DNA of 50,518 nt. Source: an uncultured Bacteroidales bacterium. Its GTDB lineage: Bacteria > Bacteroidota > Bacteroidia > Bacteroidales > JAUNSR01. Under the pieces are notes generated by a model that saw only the letters and a program-made list of their open reading frames with translations, searched no databases and was not told the origin of the DNA. The position numbers were made by a program, and so were the translations under genes. Location of the stretch: NCBI GenBank assembly GCA_947074145.1, contig CAMTOJ010000004.1, forward strand, positions 84,177-134,694, given 5' to 3'. Positions within the stretch are counted from its first letter, which is position 1. Each line of letters begins with the position of its first letter. Of this stretch, positions 1-7,916 are shown piece by piece.

Positions 1-950
1 CGAACATCGAAACGATCCTGACCAACATACATACCAACTTTATCGTTGATAGTACCGTTGTCATTAAAGATATCGATAGTTTCAAGATTGAACTTCTCTC
101 CCAACATGTAGTCATTTACATCATGTGCAGGAGTCACTTTAAGACAACCAGTACCAAATTCAATATCTACATAATCATCCTCGATGATAGGAATAGCACG
201 ATTAACAAGAGGAACTATCACTTTTTTACCGTGAAGCCATTTATATCTCTCATCATTAGGATTGATACAAACTGCTGTATCTCCAAGAATAGTTTCAGGA
301 CGAGTTGTTGCAACAACTATATACTCATCTGATCCCTCAACCTTGTAACGAAGGTAATATAGCTTACTATTTACCTCCTTATATATAACTTCCTCATCAG
401 AAAGAGCAGTCTGAGCAGCAGGATCCCAATTCACCATGCGCACACCACGATAAATCTTTCCTTTATTGAAAAGATCGATAAACACATCGATTACACTTTC
501 CGAACGCTCATCGTCCATAGTGAAGCAAGTACGATCCCAGTCACAAGAAGCACCAAGTTTCTTAAGCTGTTCAAGGATTATACCGCCGTGTTTATCTGTC
601 CAGTCCCACGCATGTTTTAGGAATTCATCACGAGTAAGGTCTGTCTTCTTAATCCCCTCAGAAGCAAGTTTATTTACAACTTTAGCTTCAGTAGCAATTG
701 AAGCATGATCGGTACCCGGTACCCAACACGCATTCTTGCCCAACATACGTGCGCGACGAATAAGAATATCCTGAATAGTATTGTTTAGCATATGTCCCAT
801 GTGAAGCACACCTGTCACATTTGGCGGAGGAATTACGATAGTGTAAGGTTCACGTCCGTCCGGCTTTGATTTAAAAAGCCCGTTATTCATCCAGTAAGAA
901 TACCACTTACCTTCAACCTCAGATGGGTTATATTTGCTTGCTAATTCCAT
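1..950 (-). CDS. valS: Valine-tRNA ligase, N-terminal part (runs off the window)
   Basis: Charges tRNA-Val with valine in the cytoplasm. Reading the minus strand from the ATG at 950 gives 316 uninterrupted residues starting [20 protein letters not shown]. The class I synthetase signature sits at residues 50-53 as HMGH, in the context [15 protein letters not shown], followed by [13 protein letters not shown]. The start of the editing (CP1) domain is visible ([13 protein letters not shown]). The KMSKS motif and the anticodon-binding region lie outside the window. The family is usually about 870-950 residues, so roughly one third is present. The next gene runs the opposite way, so valS is transcribed from its own promoter. 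Identification is firm; only completeness is unknown. Confidence 0.97.
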   Translation of the reverse strand, partial: MELASKYNPSEVEGKWYSYWMNNGLFKSKPDGREPYTIVIPPPNVTGVLHMGHMLNNTIQDILIRRARMLGKNACWVPGTDHASIATEAKVVNKLASEGIKKTDLTRDEFLKHAWDWTDKHGGIILEQLKKLGASCDWDRTCFTMDDERSESVIDVFIDLFNKGKIYRGVRMVNWDPAAQTALSDEEVIYKEVNSKLYYLRYKVEGSDEYIVVATTRPETILGDTAVCINPNDERYKWLHGKKVIVPLVNRAIPIIEDDYVDIEFGTGCLKVTPAHDVNDYMLGEKFNLETIDIFNDNGTINDKVGMYVGQDRFDV

Positions 951-1022
951 AAAATATATTATAATTTTTACTCTTTAATTTTTGCTATATAGATTTCACT
1001 CATGACTGAGCAAAAGATTTGG

Positions 1023-1030
1023 CAAAGGTA
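1023..1030 (-). promoter_or_regulatory. Probable -7 promoter element for valS
   Basis: On the minus strand this reads TACCTTTG, an exact match to the Bacteroidota -7 consensus TAnnTTTG, about 73 bases upstream of the valS start. No convincing -33 TTTG at the usual spacing was found, so the call rests on the -7 box and position only. Confidence 0.4.
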
Positions 1031-1147
1031 ATATTTTTTCAAACAAGATTTTACATGTTTATCCCCTTTTCAATAAGTAATAGATATTTTGAAACATAAA
1101 GCAAAATCGGATTGTCTATTCTTTATAAAACTTTCTCTCTCATAATG

Positions 1148-1205
1148 TTTTTGATGTTTTTTTTAAAAAACATCAAAAATTTCTTCAATGTCACCGTTTA
1201 GTGAC
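1148..1205. promoter_or_regulatory. Two dyads between valS and the TetR-like fragment
   Basis: Two dyads are visible. The first has 15-base perfect arms at 1148-1162 and 1165-1179 (TTTTTGATGTTTTTT and its complement) around two bases. The second is GTCAC-N6-GTGAC at 1190-1205, followed by eight T residues, 26 bases before the ATG at 1232. The second could be a TetR-type operator for the adjacent regulator fragment or a weak terminator; the 5-bp stem is short for a terminator. The first is very AT-rich and may be a hairpin of no function. Confidence 0.35.
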
Positions 1206-1231
1206 TTTTTTTTGTATAAAATTTAAAAGAT

Positions 1232-1474
1232 ATGGAATTAAGAAAAAGTGAGAAACAATTATTGCAGGCTGTAAGCGATATAATTGTCGATGAAGGTTTT
1301 GCCAAATTAGGAATTAATAAAATAGCACGCATTGCATGTTGTGACAAGGTTTTAATTTACAGATATTTTGGGGGGCTGGACGGATTAATTACTTCATGGG
1401 CTAAAACAAATGATTTTTATGTTCAGGCTTATGACCTCTTTATTAAGAGAAATGCGTTAAAACATGCCCTTTGA
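1232..1474 (+). pseudogene. TetR-family regulator, N-terminal fragment
   Basis: The 80 residues match only the DNA-binding end of TetR regulators: a helix-turn-helix region with GINKIARIACCDKVLIYRYFGG followed by the start of the ligand domain. TetR proteins are normally about 190-220 residues, so more than half of the effector and dimerisation domain is missing. The frame ends at a TGA that overlaps the ATG of the next frame (ATGA, 1471-1474). I infer a remnant rather than a working repressor, although a truncated DNA-binding peptide could still be made. The dyad GTCAC-N6-GTGAC just upstream may be its old operator. Confidence 0.6.
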
Positions 1475-1680
1475 ATGTTTTCTATTTTGATGAAAAATAC
1501 GGGGTTATCATACCAGACAAACAGAAAGATTGTATAATGTGTGGAAAATGTGAAAAAACATGCCCTTCTGAATCTGTTTTAATTAATGAAACCTTTTTGA
1601 ACGGATTAAGAATTATGTTTCGCGAGATAACCTGTAATAAATTACAGACAGCTTATTGGAGCAACTACTCTGAAAAATAA
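1471..1680 (+). pseudogene. Ferredoxin-like [4Fe-4S] fragment
   Basis: A 69-residue frame overlapping the end of the TetR fragment by four bases. Residues around 21-32 read DCIMCGKCEKTCP, a canonical CxxCxxCxxxCP iron-sulfur cluster motif, preceded by YGVIIPDKQK, a context common in ferredoxin domains of larger redox enzymes. Only one cluster motif is present and the sequence after it does not look like a complete ferredoxin. It is most likely a leftover piece of a larger gene. If expressed, the ATGA overlap would allow translational coupling with the fragment before it. What the parent protein was cannot be told from here. Confidence 0.45.
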
Positions 1681-1841
1681 ACAAGCTATAAAAGATGAAT
1701 AAAAGGAACATTAGTTTACGATTTGGTGTTTCTATCTCAAAGATTATATGATTGCTTATCATTATTTCATTTACATAATAGATAATGAGTAAGAGGATTA
1801 AAATCTGATTGAGTCATTTTTTATGAATATAAATATATTCA

Positions 1842-3173
1842 ATGAGATATTCATTTTTGATATTATTCGCATTTATAACATATTTCTGTTTCTCTCAGAA
1901 AGTCAATGAATTCAGAAGTAACTATCCTGTAATCATAAACCAAGAGCCGAACTTGGAAGAGGAGGTTATGGATAAACTGGGAGGTTTCAAACCTGTTGCA
2001 AACGCTATTCTTAACGGCATTGGTTATGAGTCTTCAGATAAGAAATTCTACTTCGGCAATGCCGGTTTCTGGAGTACCGTGCCTGTCTACAATTTTGTTG
2101 ATGGTGTATGGCTGGGACAAGCTTTCAAATCATACTATGAGTTTAATGATATTTATAAATTATCTTTTCACCCATACGTTTACTATACTACGGCAAGAAA
2201 AAAAATGATTTGGGGTACCAGGCTAACATTTAAATACAAGACACTTGTTGACGGGAACCTTGAATTTGATGCCGGCGACATATCTTCAGATTATGATACC
2301 GGAGAACATTTGGGGCGACTTGAAAACTCACTTTACTCCCTTTTCCTTAAAAGGAATTATATGAAGTTATTCCGAAAACGATATATTTCACTTGATAACA
2401 GTTTCTTTCCCATTCGTGGACTTGAATTAAAATCAGGACTCTCACTACAATGGAGAAATTCGGAAGTCAATCACACCGATTTTTCAATTTTCAATGACAA
2501 TGAATACGATCATTCTAACATCCCTTTAAACAATAAATTTAAAGTGATGCCTCGCAATACTGCCCTATTAGGTAAAGTTGGATTTGAATATATTTATTGT
2601 CGCAAGACATTCTGTGATACTAACAATAATAATAAACCATATACCGATATCCCCATTATAGGATTTGATTATAATTTCGGTATCCCTTCGGGAAGTGTAA
2701 ACAGAAGCCGTTTTAGTCGTATTGAAGTATCTATTCATCAACGAATAAAGACCAGTGAATTTTCTCATATCCATTATAAGATAAATTCCGGAAAATTCTT
2801 GTCAAAAAAGAATCTTTGGTTTCCTGATTTCAAACATTTCGGATCATATCTTCTTCCTTCAATGAAAACATATACCGATGACGGTTATTTTCTTTTGGGA
2901 TATTATAAAGCAGATACTGATAAACAATGGCTAAAAGGAGCTGTTAATTATCATTCCACAAACCTATTACTAACTCATATCCCGGTTATGAGAAAACTGG
3001 GATTCAAAGAATCTATTCATGCAAGATATCTTTGGACCTCTGAGATAAGTCATTATACGGAATGGGGATACTCTCTGGATTATAAAAATCTTATAACAAT
3101 CGGCGGATTTGTAAGTTTCATTAAAGCCAAATATAGCAATGTCGGTATTTCGGTTTCATTCCCTTGGCTATAA
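1842..3173 (+). CDS. Short DUF5686-family outer-membrane protein
   Basis: A 443-residue protein with a signal peptide (about residues 1-18, ending FCFSQ) and a C-terminal region that looks like the DUF5686 family of Bacteroidota: alternating beta-strand pattern, FPDFKHFG, a Y-rich segment and a C-terminal strand ending SFPWL, as expected for an outer-membrane barrel. Full members are about 750-850 residues and begin with a carboxypeptidase-regulatory-like domain; that domain is absent here although the signal peptide is intact, so this is a naturally short form or a deletion that fused the signal to the barrel. The function of the family is unknown; an envelope role is inferred. No operon partner is obvious, and the next gene starts about 180 bases downstream. 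Confidence 0.6.
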   Translation: MRYSFLILFAFITYFCFSQKVNEFRSNYPVIINQEPNLEEEVMDKLGGFKPVANAILNGIGYESSDKKFYFGNAGFWSTVPVYNFVDGVWLGQAFKSYYEFNDIYKLSFHPYVYYTTARKKMIWGTRLTFKYKTLVDGNLEFDAGDISSDYDTGEHLGRLENSLYSLFLKRNYMKLFRKRYISLDNSFFPIRGLELKSGLSLQWRNSEVNHTDFSIFNDNEYDHSNIPLNNKFKVMPRNTALLGKVGFEYIYCRKTFCDTNNNNKPYTDIPIIGFDYNFGIPSGSVNRSRFSRIEVSIHQRIKTSEFSHIHYKINSGKFLSKKNLWFPDFKHFGSYLLPSMKTYTDDGYFLLGYYKADTDKQWLKGAVNYHSTNLLLTHIPVMRKLGFKESIHARYLWTSEISHYTEWGYSLDYKNLITIGGFVSFIKAKYSNVGISVSFPWL

Positions 3174-3354
3174 TTTTTTTTACTACCCTTTTTATTTGTG
3201 CACTTACAACCCTACAATATATAGATATGCTATCATAAGAGAATCATATATGTACTAAACTTATTCTGCCAACGGATTGTATAATATTATCTTTGTCATT
3301 TTCAACCCTGAGTTTACAAACTTGTTTAAATACTATAAACCTATAATTTTGAAA

Positions 3355-3801
3355 ATGAAAAAATTTATACTTCCATCTATATTCTGTATTTTACTATTGG
3401 GCTGCAAACATAAAAATGATATTAATAACCCTATTATAACCGGTAAATATGTAACTGAAAATTATAAGGAAAAAGATAAGGGCTACGATTGGATATTGAT
3501 TGATATAAAAAATACAGATATTAAAGATGAAATAAATATAGCAATTAGTTCACGCGACGATAAAAAGAAACCAACCTGTACATTTGATGGCAAAGCAAAA
3601 AAGATATCTGATAATACATACGAATCTGAATTCAGTGACAAAAAGATACTTTTCTCCTTTACAGATAGTACATTGGTAATAAGCGCACCGAATAAAGATG
3701 ATGAAAATATACTTTATTATTTTTGTTCAGGTGGTGCAAGTTTGCGCGGTACATATTATAAACTTAATCCGGAATCTTATAAAAATTTAAAAGATGAATA
3801 A
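3355..3801 (+). CDS. Small putative lipoprotein, function unknown
   Basis: The ATG at 3355 gives 148 residues starting MKKFILPSIFCILLLGCKHKND, a clear lipoprotein signal with the lipobox LLGC and the modified cysteine at residue 17. An upstream TTG at 3277 would only add residues in front of a good signal peptide, so it is rejected. The mature part is rich in Lys and Asp, without a domain I recognise, and probably forms a small beta-structured periplasmic or surface protein. Its stop codon overlaps the start of the nicotinamidase gene by eight bases, so the two are probably co-transcribed. No link between the lipoprotein and NAD metabolism can be shown from sequence. Confidence 0.7.
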   Translation: MKKFILPSIFCILLLGCKHKNDINNPIITGKYVTENYKEKDKGYDWILIDIKNTDIKDEINIAISSRDDKKKPTCTFDGKAKKISDNTYESEFSDKKILFSFTDSTLVISAPNKDDENILYYFCSGGASLRGTYYKLNPESYKNLKDE

Positions 3802-4342
3802 GCTATTATTGATAGTCGATCCTCAAATCGATTTTATAACAGGCTCACTTCCTGTGCCGGGAGCCGCAGATGCAATGGATAAACTCGCCGAGTATATTAA
3901 TATAAATGATGGTTCTTATATCTACAAAGTTGTAACAACCGACTGGCATCCATATTTTCATTGCTCATTTATTGCAAATGGAGGCCAATGGCCGATGCAT
4001 TGTGTACAAAACACAACAGGAGCTGCTCTTTGGCAATCATTAATCGAACCTCTTAATACTACATCTGGTACATTTGAAGTATTAAGAAAAGGTGTGAATA
4101 AAGATAACGATGAATATTCTATCTTTGAGAACGAAATATCATCACTACGATTGAGGCAGATAATAGAAGATAACTCAATTGATGTTATTGATATTTGCGG
4201 TATTGCCGGAAATATATGTGTTCTACACACATTAAAAGATGGCATAAAGCTCTATGGAGCTAAAAAATTTAATGTCCTTACCCGGTTTTGCCCATCTCTT
4301 GATCAGGGCAAAGCTCTTAATGAATTGATAAATACTATTTGA
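3794..4342 (+). CDS. pncA: Nicotinamidase
   Basis: Hydrolyses nicotinamide to nicotinate and ammonia, the first step of NAD salvage through the Preiss-Handler route. The 182 residues belong to the cysteine hydrolase (isochorismatase-like) fold. The expected catalytic triad is visible: Asp9 in LLIVDPQIDF, Lys99 in RKGVNKDNDEYS and Cys142 in GIAGNICVLHT. The metal-binding segment TTDWHPYFHCSF and the family hallmark WPMHCVQ are also present. Length is close to other bacterial nicotinamidases (about 180-215). It overlaps the lipoprotein gene before it and is one base from the nicotinate phosphoribosyltransferase gene after it, which supplies the next enzyme of the same pathway. Identification is strong. 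Confidence 0.93.
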   Translation: MNKLLLIVDPQIDFITGSLPVPGAADAMDKLAEYININDGSYIYKVVTTDWHPYFHCSFIANGGQWPMHCVQNTTGAALWQSLIEPLNTTSGTFEVLRKGVNKDNDEYSIFENEISSLRLRQIIEDNSIDVIDICGIAGNICVLHTLKDGIKLYGAKKFNVLTRFCPSLDQGKALNELINTI

Positions 4343-4343
4343 A

Positions 4344-5549
4344 ATGAAGCAAATAATAACCAGGTTTACTGACGATGATCTTTATAAAATGACAATGTGC
4401 TGTGCAGTGATTGATAATTTCCCACGCGCTATGGTAAAATATTCCTTCAAAGACAGAGACGAAACTGTCTATCCACAAGGATTTGCCGAAAAACTCATGG
4501 AACAAATCATCATGCTCGAAAATGTGGTTATTACAGATGAAGAAATAGCTTTCATGAAACGTCGTTGTGCCTATATTCCACTCTGGTTTTATACTTATCT
4601 TAAAGGATATCGTTTTAACAGAGAATGGGTAAAAGTGTGGCAAGATGATGTTGGACATCTTCATCTTGACATAGAAGGTGCATGGGCTGATACAATCTTA
4701 CTCGAAGTAAAATTGCTTGCCATCATATCAGAACTTTATTATATATTGACCGATGAGGCAGAAAATCTCGATTATGATGATTATTACAAGAAATCATATG
4801 ATAAGGCTACGCGTCTTTTAGAAGCCGGATGTGTATTTACGGACTTCGGGACTCGTCGTCGCGCCTCTTTCTGTGCAGAAGAAACTGTAATAAAAGCGAT
4901 GAAAGATTGTTATAACTCCAAAAGTTGGAAGGGACGTTTTGTTGGAACAAGCAATGTATATCTGGCAATGAAATATGACCTTATCCCTGTCGGTACAATG
5001 GCCCATGAATTTATTTGTGCCATAGGCGGAATGTATGGACCGCAAATGGCAAACCATATCGCTATGGATTCGTGGCGAAATACATTTCGCGGAGCTTTGG
5101 GAACATATCTTTACGACAGTTTCGGATGGGATATTTTCAGTCTGAACTTCTCCGAAGATTTTGCCAATCTCTTTAAAGGATTACGTATTGATAGCGGCGA
5201 AAACCACGAACAGTTAATAAAAATAGCAAATAAGTACACTTCGCTGGGTATTGACCCAAAAACCAAGCAAGTTGTATTCAGTAATGCCCTTAATACCGAC
5301 TCCGCAATAGAGATCCAATCTTTTGCGTCCGACTACTGTCAACCCTCTTTCGGTATAGGAACTCACTTTACTAATGACTTTAAAAACATCAAACCGATGA
5401 ATATCGTTATCAAACTTGTCGCGATTAAGATCACCGAATCATGGACTTTTTATAACGATACTTGTAAACTTAGTGAGGATAAGGGTAAATATACCGGTAA
5501 ACCGGAGGTTATAAGTAGGTTTTTGGATGCTTTGAACATAAAACATTAA
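4344..5549 (+). CDS. pncB: Nicotinate phosphoribosyltransferase
   Basis: Makes nicotinate mononucleotide from nicotinate and PRPP, using the nicotinate released by the adjacent nicotinamidase. The 401 residues match the E. coli-type enzyme in length. Visible features: an N-terminal segment ITRFTDDDLYKMTM, the motif TDFGTRRRAS that lines the substrate site, His221 in PVGTMAHEF (the histidine phosphorylated in the family) and GLRIDSGE in the phosphate-binding barrel. It follows pncA by one base, so the pair is transcribed and probably translated together. A strong terminator lies directly after the stop codon. Confident call. Confidence 0.95.
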   Translation: MKQIITRFTDDDLYKMTMCCAVIDNFPRAMVKYSFKDRDETVYPQGFAEKLMEQIIMLENVVITDEEIAFMKRRCAYIPLWFYTYLKGYRFNREWVKVWQDDVGHLHLDIEGAWADTILLEVKLLAIISELYYILTDEAENLDYDDYYKKSYDKATRLLEAGCVFTDFGTRRRASFCAEETVIKAMKDCYNSKSWKGRFVGTSNVYLAMKYDLIPVGTMAHEFICAIGGMYGPQMANHIAMDSWRNTFRGALGTYLYDSFGWDIFSLNFSEDFANLFKGLRIDSGENHEQLIKIANKYTSLGIDPKTKQVVFSNALNTDSAIEIQSFASDYCQPSFGIGTHFTNDFKNIKPMNIVIKLVAIKITESWTFYNDTCKLSEDKGKYTGKPEVISRFLDALNIKH

Positions 5550-5560
5550 TAATATCTTTT

Positions 5561-5594
5561 AAAAATCATATGAATTATCATATGATTTTTTTTT
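5561..5594 (+). terminator. Terminator after pncB
   Basis: Perfect 12-bp arms (5561-5572 AAAAATCATATG and 5579-5590 CATATGATTTTT) around a six-base loop, followed by a continued T run. It sits 11 bases after the pncB stop codon. Confidence 0.8.
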
Positions 5595-5608
5595 GAATAT
5601 GCATTAAA

Positions 5609-5624
5609 AATAATTTAAACTATT
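5609..5624 (+). repeat. 16-bp element AATAATTTAAACTATT, copy 1
   Basis: Exact copy of a near-palindromic 16-mer also found at 5906-5921 (same strand) and 36337-36352 (complement). Its role is unknown; the other two copies sit in promoter regions. Confidence 0.6.
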
Positions 5625-5784
5625 AATTCACATTCAATAGATTAACTAACTATATTTCTATTTCTTATCCACTAATACGATATCAACATTTTAGAAGTTT
5701 TTAGTTCCAAAATCAATCTGTTTTTCAATAAGTCACGGATAATTATATTCAATATAAAACTAAATTTTTCCTTTACACTGTTTC

Positions 5785-5872
5785 ATCCTAACCGCTTTTA
5801 GGATATAACCTAAACGTGTGTAGGCTCTATCCTAAAGGCTATTAGGTTGTAACCTAAAGGTTTATAGGATAC
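5785..5872 (+). repeat. Four tandem 22-bp dyad units upstream of the HD-domain gene
   Basis: Four consecutive units start at 5785, 5807, 5829 and 5851, each exactly 22 bases. Each contains CCTAA followed by about seven variable bases and TAGG (CCTA at 5787, 5809, 5831, 5853; TAGG at 5799, 5821, 5843, 5865). Unit 1 has perfect 7-bp arms, ATCCTAA and TTAGGAT. The flanks alternate AT/AA before each core. Only the arms are conserved, while the loops vary, which is the pattern of a repeated protein-binding site or a run of small hairpins. The period is close to two helical turns, so all sites would face one side of the DNA. The array ends about 55 bases before the predicted -7 box of the downstream gene. 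Confidence 0.8.
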
Positions 5873-5905
5873 AGAACACTCCTGAGAAAATAAAAATATA
5901 TATAC

Positions 5906-5934
5906 AATAATTTAAACTATTGAGTATACATTTG
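5906..5934 (+). promoter_or_regulatory. Probable promoter of the HD-domain gene, with 16-bp element copy 2
   Basis: TACATTTG at 5927-5934 matches TAnnTTTG exactly, 37 bases before the ATG at 5972. The 16-mer AATAATTTAAACTATT at 5906-5921 covers the -33 region. Confidence 0.5.
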
Positions 5935-5971
5935 TATATACATCATTTACAAATGTTATCCTTTTGTGTTT

Positions 5972-6397
5972 ATGATTAATGATTTGTTATACGTAAAAGC
6001 ACTGTCTTTGGCTACTAAAACTCATGAGGGGCAGAAAGATAAAGCAGGTGAAGATTATATTAATCACCCGAAAAGAGTTGCAGAGAAGTGTCAGAGCTTA
6101 GATGAAAAGGTTACTGCCCTACTCCATGATGTGATTGAGGATACCGATATCACAACAAATGATCTAAAAGATTTGGGATTTCCTCAATATATAATTGATT
6201 CAATACTATCTGTGACAAAGAGAGAAAATGAAGATTATATGGATTTTATTTTACGATCAAAATCGAATATTATTGGAAGAAATGTAAAGATTCAGGATTT
6301 ACTCGACAATATGGATCTAAACAGATTGTCTGTTGTGACCGATAAAGATCTGAAGAGATTACAGAAGTATATTGCGGCTTTGAGGGTGCTTATTTAA
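5972..6397 (+). CDS. Small HD-domain protein, possible single-domain ppGpp hydrolase
   Basis: The 141 residues form one HD domain of the RelA/SpoT type. Metal-binding residues are visible in order: His32 in YINHPKRVA, His52-Asp53 with Glu56-Asp57 in LLHDVIEDT, and Asp109 in NVKIQDLLDNM, which corresponds to the KxxDxxxN element of SpoT hydrolases. There is no synthetase, TGS or ACT domain. Single-domain proteins of this kind (MESH1-like small alarmone hydrolases) cleave (p)ppGpp, so that activity is the best guess, not proven; related HD proteins act on other nucleotides. The ATG at 5972 is preferred to the GTG at 5966 two codons upstream. The gene stands alone behind the 22-bp dyad array and is followed by a hairpin shared with the convergent gene. 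Confidence 0.75.
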   Translation: MINDLLYVKALSLATKTHEGQKDKAGEDYINHPKRVAEKCQSLDEKVTALLHDVIEDTDITTNDLKDLGFPQYIIDSILSVTKRENEDYMDFILRSKSNIIGRNVKIQDLLDNMDLNRLSVVTDKDLKRLQKYIAALRVLI

Positions 6398-6456
6398 ATA
6401 AATACACGTTGACACAATTAAATAATTGTTTATTTCGTGCGAACTAATATCTAATA

Positions 6457-6502
6457 AAAAAGGGGTATTCTGAAATAATAATGAATTTCAGAATACCCTT
6501 TT
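6457..6502. terminator. Bidirectional terminator between convergent genes
   Basis: AAAAAGGGGTATTCTGAAAT pairs with ATTTCAGAATACCCTTTTT around a short AT-rich loop. It has T tracts in both directions, between the HD-domain gene (plus) and the 464-residue gene (minus). Confidence 0.8.
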
Positions 6503-6521
6503 TACTTTATATAATCTATTA

Positions 6522-7916
6522 TTAGATATTTTCTTTACCCTTTGATGAATTAACCCTACGAGGCATGAGTTCAAGAGAAATTTTATCGTTAATCAGTTTC
6601 ATTTCAGACTTTAAATTATCTAAACAGATTCCGTTGTTCCCTTTTGCGAACTTTTCAATCTTATCTAATGCATCCTTTGTCTTATAATTATAATCATAGA
6701 GATCCATCTCTTTTGATAGTTTTTTAAGTTCCGGGATTTTATTATTATCATTAAGTTCATTTAGTATTTGATACATCGATAATGTGTGCTCTAGAGAAAC
6801 ATCTTTTATGTCCCTTATAAAAGATGTAAATGAGGTCGGTTCATTATTCCCCACTTTAAAGAATAACTCTTTCTCTTCTTTTTTTGGTTTATCATCATAA
6901 GTAACGATGATACCAAAAATAGAGCCCTTCTTAAGAATAAAACTATCAAAATTCTGCAATTTATATGTTTTATCTTCAGCGTATATTTTTAAGGAAAGAA
7001 GCTGTGATTCCATACAATCATTATAACAATCACGTATCAATCGATTAAATAATAGAGGGAAGAAATAAATACCACTTTTATATTTTCGATTTTGTGTCTT
7101 TAACCTTGCGATGAAGATATCTTGTAATGTTATTAGAGTAATTTTTTTGTTCCTTTTTAAAAGTTCAGTTTCATCATATTTGAATTTATCAATACACAAA
7201 TTTGTATGTTCTTTGTTTTCTCCATCATCTTCTTCAAAAAAAGATTCATCTTCAAATTCTTTTTCGAGAATCGAGATTGTTTTGTCATTAATAATAATCT
7301 TATTTCCTTCAAATGTTAATTCATAATCAGATGATGACTCTTGTATAAAATTGATCATCTTAGATAAAGAAAATGATCCTTGATTGTAAGTCCATTGATT
7401 ACTTATATAATAATAACAGTCTTCTTTGTAAAAATCTAATGAATCTAAAGTGATTGGATCGTCAAAAAATCTTTTACGAGAATTGTTTATTAAATCATCT
7501 GAGGATGCCTTATTTTTGAATTCCTTAATAAATATTCCTGAACCAAACTGCTTACATCTATAATTATTTTCAGAATTTGATCGTATTTGAATTGCTTCAT
7601 CCTTTATTATTTTAATACAAGACACAAGATCCGGTTGATCTAATATCCAATAAAATAATTCTAAGGCTAGTCCATATGTGTATTTAGATGAGATAGTATA
7701 AATACCTATTCTATCATCTAAATTCTTGTTGTATTCAGCCCTTTTATCTAATAAATCTTTTGCTTTTTTTACAATACTTTTGTCAACATCACTAGTTATA
7801 ATTATTTCTAATGCATCCCATTCCAATTCTCTTTTAAAGATTTGCTTTCCCACTGATGCTTTAGTATTAATAGAATTTTCAGTCAAATCTTCTTTAAAAT
7901 GTTCCTTTATTTCCAA
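6522..7916 (-). CDS. Unrecognised 464-residue protein
   Basis: Not recognised. The protein is hydrophilic, rich in Lys, Asp, Glu, Asn and Ile, with no signal peptide and no membrane segment, so it is probably cytoplasmic. Notable stretches: an N-terminal NTKASVGKQIFKRELEWDAL followed by IIITSDVDKSIVKKAKDLLDKR, an acidic patch EFEDESFFEEDDGENKEH near the middle, and a helical Lys/Glu-rich C terminus ending SLELMPRRVNSSKGKENI. The only start giving this length is a TTG at 7916; the frame stays open five more codons upstream without an ATG. A 39-residue ORF in another frame overlaps that start, which suggests either translational coupling or a frameshift that cut one longer gene in two. It stands alone, and both neighbours are divergent or convergent. 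Its AT-richness and lack of a family suggest accessory origin. Confidence 0.6.
   Translation of the reverse strand: MEIKEHFKEDLTENSINTKASVGKQIFKRELEWDALEIIITSDVDKSIVKKAKDLLDKRAEYNKNLDDRIGIYTISSKYTYGLALELFYWILDQPDLVSCIKIIKDEAIQIRSNSENNYRCKQFGSGIFIKEFKNKASSDDLINNSRKRFFDDPITLDSLDFYKEDCYYYISNQWTYNQGSFSLSKMINFIQESSSDYELTFEGNKIIINDKTISILEKEFEDESFFEEDDGENKEHTNLCIDKFKYDETELLKRNKKITLITLQDIFIARLKTQNRKYKSGIYFFPLLFNRLIRDCYNDCMESQLLSLKIYAEDKTYKLQNFDSFILKKGSIFGIIVTYDDKPKKEEKELFFKVGNNEPTSFTSFIRDIKDVSLEHTLSMYQILNELNDNNKIPELKKLSKEMDLYDYNYKTKDALDKIEKFAKGNNGICLDNLKSEMKLINDKISLELMPRRVNSSKGKENI

Noticed and set aside
1471..1680. Functional ferredoxin
   Set aside because: Only one cluster motif in 69 residues, not flanked by a complete ferredoxin fold, and adjacent to another truncated gene.
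5785..5872. The 22-bp array as a CRISPR
   Set aside because: The units are contiguous with no spacers of CRISPR length, the conserved part is only the arms, and no cas gene is in the window.
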